A DNA stretch of 64,000 nucleotides from Cephalotrichum gorgonifer (Eukaryota > Ascomycota > Sordariomycetes > Microascales > Microascaceae), in NCBI GenBank assembly GCA_900312665.1, contig ONZQ02000001.1, forward strand, positions 2,643,248-2,707,247. The letters run 5' to 3'. Positions within the stretch are counted from its first letter, which is position 1. Each line of letters opens with the position of its first letter. This document shows positions 31,057 through 41,743 of this stretch, in pieces. The translations under genes were made by a program, and so were the position numbers. The notes under the pieces are model-generated. The model saw nothing but the letters and a program-made list of their open reading frames with translations, did no database searches and was not told the origin of the DNA.

Positions 31057-33000
31057 ATTATTGGAAGATCAAACGCATGCCGAGTCCCTACCTGTAAAGT
31101 CCTGGCATATCAGGAACAGTCGTGCTCATAGAGATATGCGTCCTCCACAAACATATAACTAAGCATCTGATGGTTGTCCATTGGCCACTCGACGAGACAA
31201 TCAGGAAGTTAATCGGAGTAGGGAGGTAAACCTTACATCCATGCTCTCATCGGAAGGATAAATATCTTAGTCCGGATCTTATTATGTATGAAAAAGCATC
31301 GACGGTCGCACAAGGCCAGTTTCTTCGGTTGGTTATACGTCGTGAGTTATGGAACAAACGGCATTTTGATGCTGTTGACATGAGTGGCAACTGCTTGCAC
31401 ATAGTGCTGGAGTAATGGACTCCCAAGACCAGCCAGCGCTGAGCTGATGTGTAATCCTCAGTATTGGTGCAACGGGGGTTAGGGGGGAGAAGCGGCAGTG
31501 GTTCAGTCTCCCTGACATGAGTAATACTCCAATACGAGTGTACTTCTACCCACCAAATGGTCAATGTACCGCAGACGCCTTCCTGACAGATGGCATGTCG
31601 TGATCGCACTGTGCTCGATATGAAAAGGTGACGTCATTCATTCGTAATCCGACTCTTACTTTGTCCAAAAAATAGAAGGTGATTCCTCGTATACCACCGA
31701 CTGTTTTGCATCCTGTGAACTTGGGGACTGAAAGCAAATTGCAAAGTTGATAGGAATATCAGGGTGGTAGCTAACTCTTCAACTTTGTCCTGTACAAGGA
31801 TGGAAGGTAAAAGGACCTGGGGGTTCCACCACACTGCTCCTGCCATCCGATTCGCGATTGTCGGGTGATGCCGACCGTACGAGGAAGTGTACTTGCATGG
31901 GCGGGGCCGCACGGACTCAAACGCTGGCTCTTAGTGGACTTCGGGACTCTTGCTTTGAATAGGACATGTCGCCATTTTCCTGACCGCCCTATTCCCTGGC
32001 CAGTAACATGGCGCGTTGTGGAGGAGCCCCCACCTGCGGTACCAACCCGGGGACCATGTCGTAATACTCCGTACCAGACCAATTTTGGCACAGTAATACT
32101 CCCGTATCGCACTGGGGACCGAATAATATTATTATGGCGGGGTGAAGGAACGCGATGTCTCATAGGCGAGAAGTAAGTGGCAAACCCGACCCGGCTCCTA
32201 CGTACATTGACCACGATAGAACATCAACGGAGAACCGGTTTGGAATTAATCCGTATCACTGGCATTTTGGAGGGGGGCTACGCCTTCTGGAAATGCGGGT
32301 CAGATTAGATCGGGGCCCGGAAGGCCACCCGGAGGTCACCCGGAAGCTTATGATGATTCGGCACATGGCGGCAGCGCCTCCTTATGTTGGGAAGGCTTCC
32401 CAACATGAGTGAAACGCACAAATCACCTCGAGAGAACGGGGCCCAACCCACTTCACCATAGCCAGTGACTCCTCATCCTCAGCCTGCAAAACACTGGTCA
32501 ACTCGGTCAAGGGGGGTTTGACGATAAGGAGATGGTAGGGCGATCGAGATGGCACAAAGTAGAACTATAATATCTCGTTACATCATGAAGGTTAACGGCC
32601 TGGTACATGAGACCCCGGTGTCTGGGCCACTCGGTGGTGGATGCGACACATTGTACATTGCCGTGCCGTCCCAGTGGTTCTCTTATCGTGGCAGCTCGAG
32701 GGCGCTATCATATCCACCTGGGGTCCTTCACAAAAACACGAGTGGCCACATCATGGCACTGCTGTATTATGGGGCATTGTATGGGTGGATGACGGGCAAG
32801 GCAAGGATTAGCAATCAGCGGGCCTCTTCCTGGACCAGACCAGCCAGTGAATGTCACGCCCGCCTCCCAACGAGGGGAGGTACGTACCCCGGTACCGAGT
32901 GTCCACCCTGACACAGTGCCCAAATTGGATGCTTCCTCTAACATTGTATGGGTCGAATGATGGAAGTGGAAAGAGTTTTTCCCCCAGCACGTTCCTTCCT
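31057..33000. other. Intergenic region without a supported gene
   Basis: About 1.9 kb. Short frames on both strands, none with a recognisable domain. A GTAATACTCC element recurs with variations (31,520; 32,060; 32,090). Possible remnant or non-coding DNA; nothing specific. Confidence 0.35.
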
Positions 33001-33535
33001 TTTTTCAGTCTCTCCTCCCGCACAAACGTCATACATCCACTGACGTCGCCCTTTTTTCCCCCTTGTCCTCCAACATCACAACAACTACACAACCACGCAC
33101 CATTATTACAATCCACCCCTCGGGCAGACTATCGCCAAGATAATCAATACGTCGTGTCCTGCGCCGAATCTAAACCGACAATAGGGTAAAGGTGTCTATG
33201 CTACAGCATTTTCTACCATTTCTCTTACTCGAGTCCATCCGCGCCTGCACCCGCCTCTCCACGTCACCGACGTCACGAACCGACGCCTTATAATAATAGT
33301 TCCGTGCTATCTCAACTCTGCCAAGGGCCAACCCAATTGGGGCCAACCATCTATACCTTTTCCCAGGGTTCTGCACCTACGCCGTTGCGGCTGTCATATT
33401 CCATACATATATTCTATGTCCAACCTCTGACCTCATCGCGCTGGTTATTACCGTCGGTTACCCAGCGTTACATTTCCGACCAACGCGCAGCCATTTTTTT
33501 TTTCAGTTCATACCTTCTTTTAAAGCGTTCCGATT
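33001..33535 (+). promoter_or_regulatory. ATF1 upstream region with CRE-like sites and a small uORF
   Basis: CRE-like boxes: ACGTCA at 33026-33031, TGACGTCG at 33041-33048, ACGTCA at 33261-33266 and GACGTCAC at 33269-33276. A TATAATAATA lies near 33290. Downstream a four-codon upstream ORF (ATG 33416, TGA 33428-33430) precedes the main start by about 105 nt. The transcription start is unknown, so membership of the uORF in the mRNA is inferred. Confidence 0.5.
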
Positions 33536-35251
33536 ATGGAAACCTCGCGCGCTGCTTCCACGGCTGCGAAGGCCAAGTCGCCTAAAGAGTCGAACTCGCC
33601 TCCTTCGGCGCACCAGGGTCCGTGCCTTCTCCAAAATACATCACCAGCATTAGCGTCGTGGTTACTAACTTCATCATCTAGACGTTTCTACTAGTGCGAA
33701 TAAAACTGATGCCACTGCAAAGCCAGACGGGCCGGCCGCTCCTAACGATGGATCGAAGCCCCTCGGGCCCCCTCCCCAGCCCGGACAACAAGGCAATGAA
33801 GACTACTTCAGCACCAACCAAGCGGGATCTCTCAGCCTTGAGCCAAACCCGTTCGAGCAGTCGTTTGGTGCTCCCTCCGCGGAGACTCCTGGCGGCACCA
33901 AACTCCCGCCAGTTGGCTCCATTACATCCCCCTCGCCTTTGATACAGGGCAGTGGTGCGACCCCCTTTAACTGGCCTGGCGGATCTTTGAGGTCTGGGCC
34001 CTTGAGCCCGGCAATGCTCTCGGGGCCGGCCAACGACTACTTCGGCGAGACACATCAGATAAGAGGCGGATTCCCGACTCCCAACGAATCATCGTTGAGG
34101 TCGGGCCTCACGCCTGGGGGCAGCGGTTCGATGTTCCCCGCGCCGAGTCCAAACTCTGCGCTTCTCGCCCAGCTTGCTGGCGGCGGCGCCACTCCAAGCA
34201 CGTTGGAATTCCACCGGACTGCGCTAAGTGCTGCTGCCAAACGTGAAATGCAAACTGCTGCACACAACCAGCAGCAGGCGCCAACGTCGCAACCGGCGGT
34301 AATGCCCAACAACGTCACGAGTGCGCCGGTCAAGTCGGAGCCTAAGCAGAGCGGCCCCTTTGACCTTCACGATAATGACGCGGCGAACGGGCTCTTCATG
34401 CTGGCCCAAGGCAGGAATGGGGCGCAAAACCCTACTGGTATCCCAGTAACCCAACCCCAATCCAGTGCACCTCCGGCGCCGACGGTGCAGGTGTCGGCGC
34501 CGCCGCGCTCGACTGCCGCGAATCCTTCGGCACCGGCGGCTGGGATGAATGGAGGCGCTTCTGCTGCATCGGGTTCAATGCAAGGCTCCAGTGAGACTGG
34601 CAGTCCAGGCTCGGAAGGCCAAGATCGGCGGAAGCCAGCTCCCAAGGGCAAGGGGAAGAAAAACTCCGCGAATGGCACCACATCCAATGGCCGGAGGAAA
34701 GCCGATGATTCGGGGACGAAGGGGCCGCCTGCTAAGAAGGCCAAAACTTCGAGTGCTAATGCGGATTACGACAACTCAGATGATGAAGAGGAAGATGGAG
34801 GAGATGATGATTCTTCCCCTAAGTCTAAGATGACGGACGATGAGAAGCGGCGGAATTTCCTAGAGCGAAACAGGTAAGTCGGTCCTTCAGTGCTTCCTGC
34901 CCAGGAATGTCTTGTAGCTAATTCGAAACCAGAGTTGCGGCGTTAAAGTGTCGTCAGCGTAAGAAGCAGTGGCTGGCTAGCCTGCAGTCCAAGGTGGAGA
35001 TCTTCAGCAACGAGAACGAGGCACTCTCGTCACAGATTTCACAGCTGAGGGAGGAAGTTGTGAACCTCAAGACTCTGCTCCTTGCTCACAAAGACTGCCC
35101 CGTCACTCAACATCAGACGGCGATGCAAGGGCCGTACATGCAAGTTGTCGAGCCATACAACGGGCAAATGAACCCGTACGGAATGGCGGCGCCTCCTTTG
35201 CCGAACCAGCCGGTGATGACTGGTCAGCCAATTCAGCGGCGATTCAGTTAA
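33536..35251 (+). CDS. ATF1: ATF1/ATFA-type bZIP transcription factor
   Basis: Exons 33536-33617, 33682-34873 and 34933-35251 give 530 residues. This is the fungal orthologue of Atf1/AtfA, the CRE-binding factor downstream of the stress MAPK (Sty1/Hog1/SakA). The N-terminal half has the conserved aspergillus-type stress blocks (LEPNPFEQSFGAPSAETPGG, TPFNWPGGSLRSGPLSPAML, RGGFPTPNESSLRSGLTPGG) with several SP/TP MAPK-type sites. A Lys-rich stretch and an acidic run (DDEEEDGGDDD) precede the bZIP: basic region RRNFLERNRVAALKCRQRKK from about 417 and a leucine zipper to about 481. The intron between NR and VAAL, inside the basic region, is typical of this family. MBF1, a bZIP coactivator, is encoded 14 kb away, probably by chance. 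Confidence 0.94.
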
Positions 35252-36511
35252 ACATTCGAGCTGGGTCTCGCTATCGGTCGCACTCCCTGGCCGCCATGTG
35301 GGTTGATATCGCCAAGCCTCGTGGTTGGGACAGTGAGCTGGGGTTGCATCAAGGAGTAGCGAAGGTTGCATCCCCCCCCCAAACCCCACCCCCGGAGATC
35401 TGGTGGCGGCTGTATAGTAGGAACAGGCGGGGGGGCCGGGCGTCCTTTCGGGCTCCCTGAGGACGTGGTTAGGTCGCAGCGCTGGTTCTTCACTACTTTG
35501 TTATTTTAGGGGGTTTGTACGTGGATATGGGGTTGGGCGTACTCGCCAAACGGCGCTGGCAAAAGGAAACGGGAATGCGGTTTGTTTGTCTGTCTTGCTT
35601 TTTTCGTGGCGGAGGAGGGGTCGAGTAACTAGGGGCGTTTTGAGGGAAAATGTTTCTTTGCGAGGGGTCAAAGGGGTCAGTTCAGTATTGCCTTTCTTCA
35701 TGTTCAATGTTGTGCGGCTACGTTTTGCCCTATTGGGCGGAGGGGTAGCTATAGAAACGGAAGCTACATGTACACAACAGAGTTGATAATTAAATGCTTC
35801 GCTTCAATGCGGATCACGATACAAAGACCAGTGCAGTTCTAGTGTGGTTATTTTGGGGGCGATGCCTTTGCTGGAAAGCGGTGTACTGGTAGTAAGGGAG
35901 TGAGCAAAGAGTGACGTACGAGCCTCATTGTTTTAGTGAAAGTTGGCTTGAGACAGAGCTTGGGTATCACTCCACCTTGTGGCTTGTGGCGTGTGGCGTA
36001 ACGGAGCTGTGAATTACATAATCATTATTATCGTTCTCTGATTCGACAGGAACAGATATCCGCAAAATCCCTTATCCCCCATCACGCCCCCCCCCTCCTG
36101 TATTGAGCCTTGCGTCCATGTCCCTCATGTAAACAATCCCGATTGAAGCCAACGACCACGGTGCCTTCCACCACACGATACCCAACACCATCGCGACGAC
36201 GAACACCCCGGACTAGGATTTGCGCGCACGTTTTTACGGACTTACCCGTAACTCGCATTGACGATTTTTTTTTTCGCGCCAGGCGAAGCTTTCAGCATCG
36301 ACGCGATTCATCATTTGCTGCCGCCATTTGACGCGTCTTTCGGCAACTTCGAACCCAAATTATCACGACGACAAAAACGGCGTCTTAAACCCCGAAGCAG
36401 CCCGACGACCACCATCGCGATCGCATTTGAAGGGAGGACGCTCCCAGGGGGATCGAACTATTCCATCACGCCCTCTTTTGCCTTCTTCATGTTCTCGGAA
36501 AGCCGCCATCC
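35252..36511. other. ATF1 3' region and DSN1 upstream region
   Basis: About 1.26 kb. The left part is the ATF1 3' end. The right part (36,200-36,500) is the DSN1 upstream region with E2F/MBF-like boxes. No gene seen between them. Confidence 0.4.
36271..36336 (+). promoter_or_regulatory. E2F/MBF-like boxes upstream of DSN1
   Basis: TTTTCGCGCC at 36271-36280 matches the E2F consensus, ACGCGA at 36301-36306 and ACGCGT at 36331-36336 match MCB. They lie 175-240 bp before the DSN1 ATG. Cell-cycle control is inferred. Confidence 0.5.
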
Positions 36512-38200
36512 ATGACGACTGTTCTCCAGACCAGACAGCCGCTGCAAATTCTGAGCATGAGTAATCAGGAGCGGCGGAAGAGCAAGCGCCTCGCCGGTAT
36601 GTTTGAAGCAGACTGCTATCCCGCTCTTGCCTTGTCGTTGTGCCGATGGGGCGCAACGCTATTCGCTTGGGCTGAGTTTGGGTTGAGGGTTTTTTGTTTG
36701 GTACTGACGAGGTGCGCATTTTATTTAGCACAATACGACGAGCAAGATGGAGATTTCACGTTCGCCCGCGCATCGAAACGCACGAAGACGACGCTGTCCA
36801 TAGAGGAGGCGGTGGAACCCGCGCCACGGACGAAGGCGGCGTCGAAGACGTCAAAGGCGCGGACGGTGGTCGCGGAGGAGGCGACTGGGGCAAAGAGGAA
36901 GTCAGGCAGGCGGCGGAAGGCGAGCGTGGAGGTTGAGGATGAGCCCGTACCTGCACCCGCGCCCGCGGTGGCCCCTAAGCGTGCGACGAGGCGAAGCACA
37001 CGTCGGACATCAACTGAGGAGACCAGACCCAACGGGAATCCACGGGCGGAGGAACCCGCCGCAGGCACGAGCGCGACGCCTGTGCCGGCGCCAGCGCCAA
37101 TCTTGGACTCGGATGGCGCGGAGAGGGTGGCGCTCCCCCTCAGCGACACACCTGTCATAAACCGAAACAAGGAGATGAGGAAGAAAGGGGGAGGTGGGAA
37201 CAGGCGGAGTAGCCTGGGGTCGCGGGGGAGGAGGGCGAGCTCGCTTATTGAGATGGGGCACACGGCACTACCGCACAAGGAGGTGCGCGCGGCAGAATTC
37301 TACAAGCACGTGGAGGAGGGGTTACCAGAGCCGAGGAGAATGAGGCAGTTGTTGACGTGGTGTGGCGAGAGGGCGCTGTCGGAGAAGCCCAGGCTTGGGG
37401 CGGTGGATTCGGGAGCGATATTAGGTGGTATGTACCACGGTTTGTTAACCCCCCCCCCCCCCCCCCATCTCCAAAGTGATGCGTGGGGCGGATGTCTCTC
37501 TTACGACTTTCCATGCTGACGATTCTCTTGCAGCCCGGGCCATACAGGACCAGCTTCTTAAGGATTTCCAGGCCAAGTCGGAGTTCTCAAATTGGTTCGA
37601 TAGGGAGGAGAACCGGATGGCGGCGCCGGTGTCGAAGCAGCCAAACCCAAGAAACATAGAGCACGAGCGGAAAATCCAACAGCTCGAGGAAAAGATAAAA
37701 AGGTACGCTTAGAATTTCGTCTGGCGTCGCATAGGATGCATGCTAACTCACTCACTTTCAGGTTACGCGAGCAAAAGAAGATGTGGCAATCTCTAAAACG
37801 CATACGACTAAACCCCGAGCCCCTATTCCCAGATGACGCCGATCCCTCCCACCTACCGCTACCGAACGAGGCCCTCCTCGACCCGGCAGAGCAGAAGATT
37901 CTCCACGCGTTAACAGGAGATGATACTTCCTTCACCGCAATACGATCTCGCACGGTCAGCCGCTTAAAGGCGGTGGAGGCGACCCTGGGGTTGCGGGTCG
38001 ACACCTTCGCGGACCATGTGCACAAGCTAGAACAGAGGGTGGCCACGGCGGCCAGGGAGGCGGACAGGGTGCTCAGTCTCGGGGCTGTGAGGTTGCGTGA
38101 GAGGGAGGTAAAGGAGAAGCGTGCCGCGGGAACTAGGGAGGTGCCAATCATGGAGGTCATGAGGAGCCTGGGGAGGATCCTCCCAGAGGGGGACGGATGA
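36512..38200 (+). CDS. DSN1: Kinetochore MIND/Mis12-complex subunit Dsn1 (Mis13)
   Basis: Exons 36512-36596, 36729-37427, 37534-37702 and 37762-38200 give 463 residues. Dsn1 is part of the Mis12/MIND complex, which joins CENP-C/CENP-T at the inner kinetochore to Ndc80 and KNL1. The N-terminus is basic, Arg/Pro/Ala-rich and disordered. The conserved Mis13 block is near the middle: RRSSLGSRGRRASSLIEMGH, then EFYKHVEEGLPEPRRMRQLL and TWCGERAL. The RRSS/RRAS serines resemble the Aurora B sites known in Dsn1. Coiled-coil segments follow (HERKIQQLEEKIKRLREQKK; DTFADHVHKLEQRVATAARE). Intron 2 contains an 18-nt C run. A second ATG at 36557 is an alternative start. Confidence 0.9.
37449..37466. repeat. 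Poly(C) tract, 18 nt, inside DSN1 intron 2
   Basis: An uninterrupted run of about 18 C lies shortly after the GTATGT donor of the second DSN1 intron. Confidence 0.8.
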
Positions 38201-38793
38201 GGAGGCTTGGTGCCTTGGCGTCCGAAGCGATAGTCCTCGGACATGAGATCGGGAGGGCTCATTCGCGTTCGATGGCAAACCAAACCCTCCCTCCCACCCC
38301 TTTTTACTGGCTTTCAGGCGTTTCATAATCCTGCTCAGGGCAGGCAGAACGTCTATTTGAGATGGAATCGAGCGGCGGCGACTTCTTTCAGGCTTGGAGC
38401 GGGGGAGTAGAAGGGTACGAGGTACATGACTTGTTTTTTTTCTACTATCGTTCTTTTTTATACCTATATCGATGAAGAGATGTTTCTTTCTGCCCGCCCG
38501 TCCTTTGGGGCCGGCTTCTTCAACATTGCGCAGCGGGGTGGAAAGGGGAGATTTGGGAGGAAATCCGGCATCTCGGCATTGGTTTCGAACTAAAGCATTT
38601 GGCGGTACACTCACCGTACCCTGTTCCATTACAAGAAGATTGATTCCCCAATGCTTTTTTTTTCTCATCAGAATGTGCTCCCTGTCAAAATGCTCATGAG
38701 CTGTCCTTGCGTGGAGCCGTGGTTGGTTGTACATGTAGCCTAACGTACACATCCCTTGATACTCGATCCTACCTCCCAACCCCCTTCTATGCC
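38201..38793. other. Convergent 3' region between DSN1 and SDHAF2
   Basis: This 593-bp gap has T-rich patches (38,430-38,460; 38,655-38,670) that could serve 3' end formation. No gene seen. Confidence 0.4.
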
Positions 38794-39533
38794 TTAATCC
38801 TTCTCCGTCCCCTCGCTAAACAGCAGCGGCCTAGCCGACATGCCCCCCTTCCCCTCTCCCATGCTCTTCTCCCTGACGTGCTCCCTCAGCAGGCGCAGCA
38901 GCTCGCTCCCCCTCCACCGCTCGGGCACGCCCCTCTGCCCGGCCTTGAAGTTCCCCGCTATCCGGCCCCACTCGCCCTCCGCCGGCTCCCGCTTGTACTC
39001 GTCCTCGGTCGAGGTGGTCGGCGGGACCTCGGCCTCGGCGGGAGAGGCGGAGCAGACCTCCTCGACGGGGGCCGCGGGCGGCTGCTCCTGCGTGGCCCAG
39101 TAGTATATGTCCCAGTCCTCCTCCAGCAGGAAGCGGTCGTAGGTCTCGAGCTGGGAGCGGGTCATGTGGGGGAGGTGGACGGAGGCGAAGGTCGAGAGGA
39201 GGAGGTCTGATTCTAGGGTTCCGCGATAGCGAGATTGATCTGTTTATGGTGTGTTAGAAGCTTTTTACTTTCCTAACCATCGTCATAGCAAGGCGCAGGG
39301 GCTTGGTGGCTGGGGTTGGGGGATGGCAAAGGAGACGCCGGTGGTGCGAATAATGACATACAAAGGAGTCGCGCGCGAAGCTTCTCGTCGCTTTCGTTCT
39401 TGTGTCGGAACTCGCGGTAGGTTGCCGCGGGACCGGCATCCGCCGCCGCCGCGGCGCGCGTCGTCGTCGAGAGGAGGCGGGCGAAGCGCGGGACGGGCGC
39501 GCGTGCTAGGCGCAGTGCATATAGCGAGGCCAT
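38794..39533 (-). CDS. SDH5: Succinate dehydrogenase assembly factor 2 (FAD-insertion factor)
   Basis: Exons 39362-39533 and 38794-39239 give 205 residues. SDHAF2/Sdh5 helps attach FAD to the flavoprotein subunit of mitochondrial complex II. The first 30 residues are an Arg/Ala/Ser-rich mitochondrial presequence (MASLYALRLARAPVPRFARL). The core has DEKLRARLLYQSRYRGTLES, DLLLSTFASVHLPHMT, LETYDRFL and DWDIYYWATQ. The intron splits codon Tyr in LLY/QSR, and both halves fit the family. Two changes stand out: the usual RKRG(I/M)LE reads RYRGTLE. A 70-residue charged extension follows the core (FKAGQRGVPERWRGSELLRL), which is longer than in yeast (162 residues in total there). The start is the first ATG and fits a presequence. 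Confidence 0.88.
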
Positions 39534-40301
39534 GGCTTCGGTACCGGGTATGTACCTTTCTTCGAGGCGGGGGAGAGCGATGGGTGAAAGTCGACGGGGT
39601 GGTGTAAGTGGGTGCGCTCGTTGTGAAATGGGTGGTGGGTTGAATTTGAAATCCGGAGACTTGTACTTGTTTCGTTCGCGCGGAAGAGCTAGGTCTTTCT
39701 GTGGGGACCGAGGTCCGTCCGTACTAGAGCTCCGAATTTCTCACCTTCTTTTTTTTTTGGGTGCGCCGCGGGATTACGTCAAGGCCGGGAGAGCTCGGAG
39801 GAGCGGCACCAAGTCCGCCAGCGCCATTACCCAAGCACGGAGGTATAAGCGACCATCATTAGACCACAACTTATACTACTAATAATAGCGGGCTTCCGAA
39901 ATGATTGGGAAGGGGCTCTTCCCCGAGCGAGGAGGTGCCAATGGACGTTTTGGAGGTCCTCATCGAGTTGTTTCTCCCCTCCCCCCTGAATGCATTCTGC
40001 CAGCCATAGCTCGGCGAGGTTGAGAGACGTTTCTCACAGCAGCTTCACACGCAAAAAAAGGTTTACCAAATGTACCATCAAACGTAGGTGTAGTTATTTA
40101 TACCAGAACCAGAACCTGTGAAGAATGGGCTGTTTTGTTTCCCTGCCCGCTATTCTACAACCAGGACAGAAACCTTTTGCCCCTTTTTCAAGCCTAGCCA
40201 TGTCATTAACGTCGAAAAGTCTGAAGACTCCATTCCCAGATCGCCATTCACCACCCCCCTCGTCATCGTCAGCACCAGCGCCAACACCCGTCCCCCATCG
40301 T
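39534..40301. other. SDHAF2 upstream region and ERV25 3' region
   Basis: About 770 bp between two minus-strand genes. No gene or RNA seen. TACTACTAATAATAGCG near 39873 is AT-rich. Confidence 0.4.
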
Positions 40302-41264
40302 TTAGATAAGATGCTTAGACCTAGTCAACACGTTAGCAAAAGCACCATCCCCTCAAAAACACCACTCTTCCCCCTTGCCGGCATCCAAAGAACGTACCTG
40401 AAGTAGGCCCGCAGGTACATAATCTGCCACGCCCACAACCCGACTAGCAGCCACGTGGTGGCGATACCGAAGAACTTCACCCTCGAGTTCGTGCTCTCGT
40501 TGGTGTCGCGCAGCTTCTGCTCGCGCGAGCGGAGGTACTCCATCTCGTCCACGACCTCGGCGATGGCCTCCTCGACGTGGCGCAGCTCCGCCTCGATGGG
40601 TTTGAGTTTCTCGTTGGCCTGGATGGCCGCCCAGTCCTTGGCGTCGGCGCCGATGTCGATGTCGAGCTCGACGTCGCGGGAGAGGTACGCATTGCCCTTG
40701 GCTGTTTGGCGTGTGGGTGCGGGTGTTAGTTGGAATCCAGTAGTTGATAGCAGAAAAGGGGGGGAAGGGGGTTGAAGGTTGGTTATTCGTGGAGCTCGGG
40801 AAGGGGGGGGGGTTTGCTCGTACCCGTCTTGATGTTCTCGAAGCAGACGTCGAAGGCGGCGTCGCCTAGGGCCGTGAAGACCACCCTCTTCTCGCCAGCG
40901 ACATCCCTCGGCCGCCCGTATTCGTTTCCGAGCATGTCCCGGATCTATCGAGGGTATTATGTGTTAGCTCAGTACGGTCCCCCATCGAACAGAGACAGAG
41001 ACGACCATTCGAGGAGCCCTAGGGAGACGGCGAAGCTGTGCGTGGTGACGTTACCTGTATGTTAACGGTCTGTCCGTCGCCCTTGTTTCCGCTGACGATT
41101 GCCGTTACGACAACCAGGGTGTCCTTCCCCACAAAGTTCCTGATGCATCGCTCCCGGCTGTCCTTGGCCCTCTTCGACTCGAGCTCGAACCGGAGAGCCT
41201 GGGCGGCCGTGACGAGCAGGAGGAAGCTGCAGATGATCCGCAGCAGGGACGTCCGTTGTGCCAT
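40302..41264 (-). CDS. ERV25: p24-family COPII cargo receptor Erv25 (p24 delta)
   Basis: Exons 41055-41264, 40824-40944, 40398-40701 and a tiny last exon 40302-40320 give 217 residues. p24 proteins cycle between ER and Golgi and sort GPI-anchored and other cargo. Signal peptide about 1-24 (LLRIICSFLLLVTAAQA), then a GOLD domain (LRFELESKRAKDSRERCIRN, IRDMLGNEYG, VFTALGDAAFDVCFEN), a coiled coil (LRHVEEAVAEVVDEMEYLRS) and one membrane helix (FFGIATTWLLVGLWAWQIMY). The short tail LRAYFRSKHLI is typical of Erv25. The last six residues come from the 19-nt final exon, supported by the conserved SKH(L/I)I end and by codon phase. It is divergent from the U1-C gene with a 479-bp shared upstream region. 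Confidence 0.93.
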
Positions 41265-41743
41265 GTTCGGTTCGGGCGTGTGTTCTAATTTTCGGTTGCA
41301 CCGTAAGGAAAAAAGAAGAAAAGGAAAAGGAAAGAGAGAAAAAAAAAAGGAGCGCAAAGGCGGGGGCGGAGTTTGGCGGTTTGTCGTGACCTCCAGGGGG
41401 AAACGAAGTGATGGTGAAGGTGAATTCCTTCCAGCTGGCACTTGGAGATCTGTCGCGTTTGGCAAAGTACCCCGTACCTTGAGGTCCAGGGGTTGGGTTG
41501 GTTGTACCCCCCTGCAATTCGACTTGCTGGCCTGAAGTAAAGCTTTCGGCCAATCAGGGACGCTGTCACTCAAGCCGCCTCGTCTTGGCGTGGTCACGTG
41601 CGTAATAGCCTTGTGGGCCGGGGTCCTCGATTTCTCATGCGCGTGAAGCTTAACAGCTTATAGCGCAACATTATCAAGCGTACCTTGTCCACAGGTGTAT
41701 CGCAGAATACACGTCTTTCCAGGCAAGTTCCACGCTCGCCAAG
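41265..41743. promoter_or_regulatory. Shared divergent upstream region of ERV25 and U1-C genes
   Basis: A 479-bp gap. The ERV25 side has a purine/pyrimidine-biased stretch (41,300-41,365) containing A-rich runs. A GGTCACGTGC E-box-like site lies near 41591-41600. No gene seen. Confidence 0.4.
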
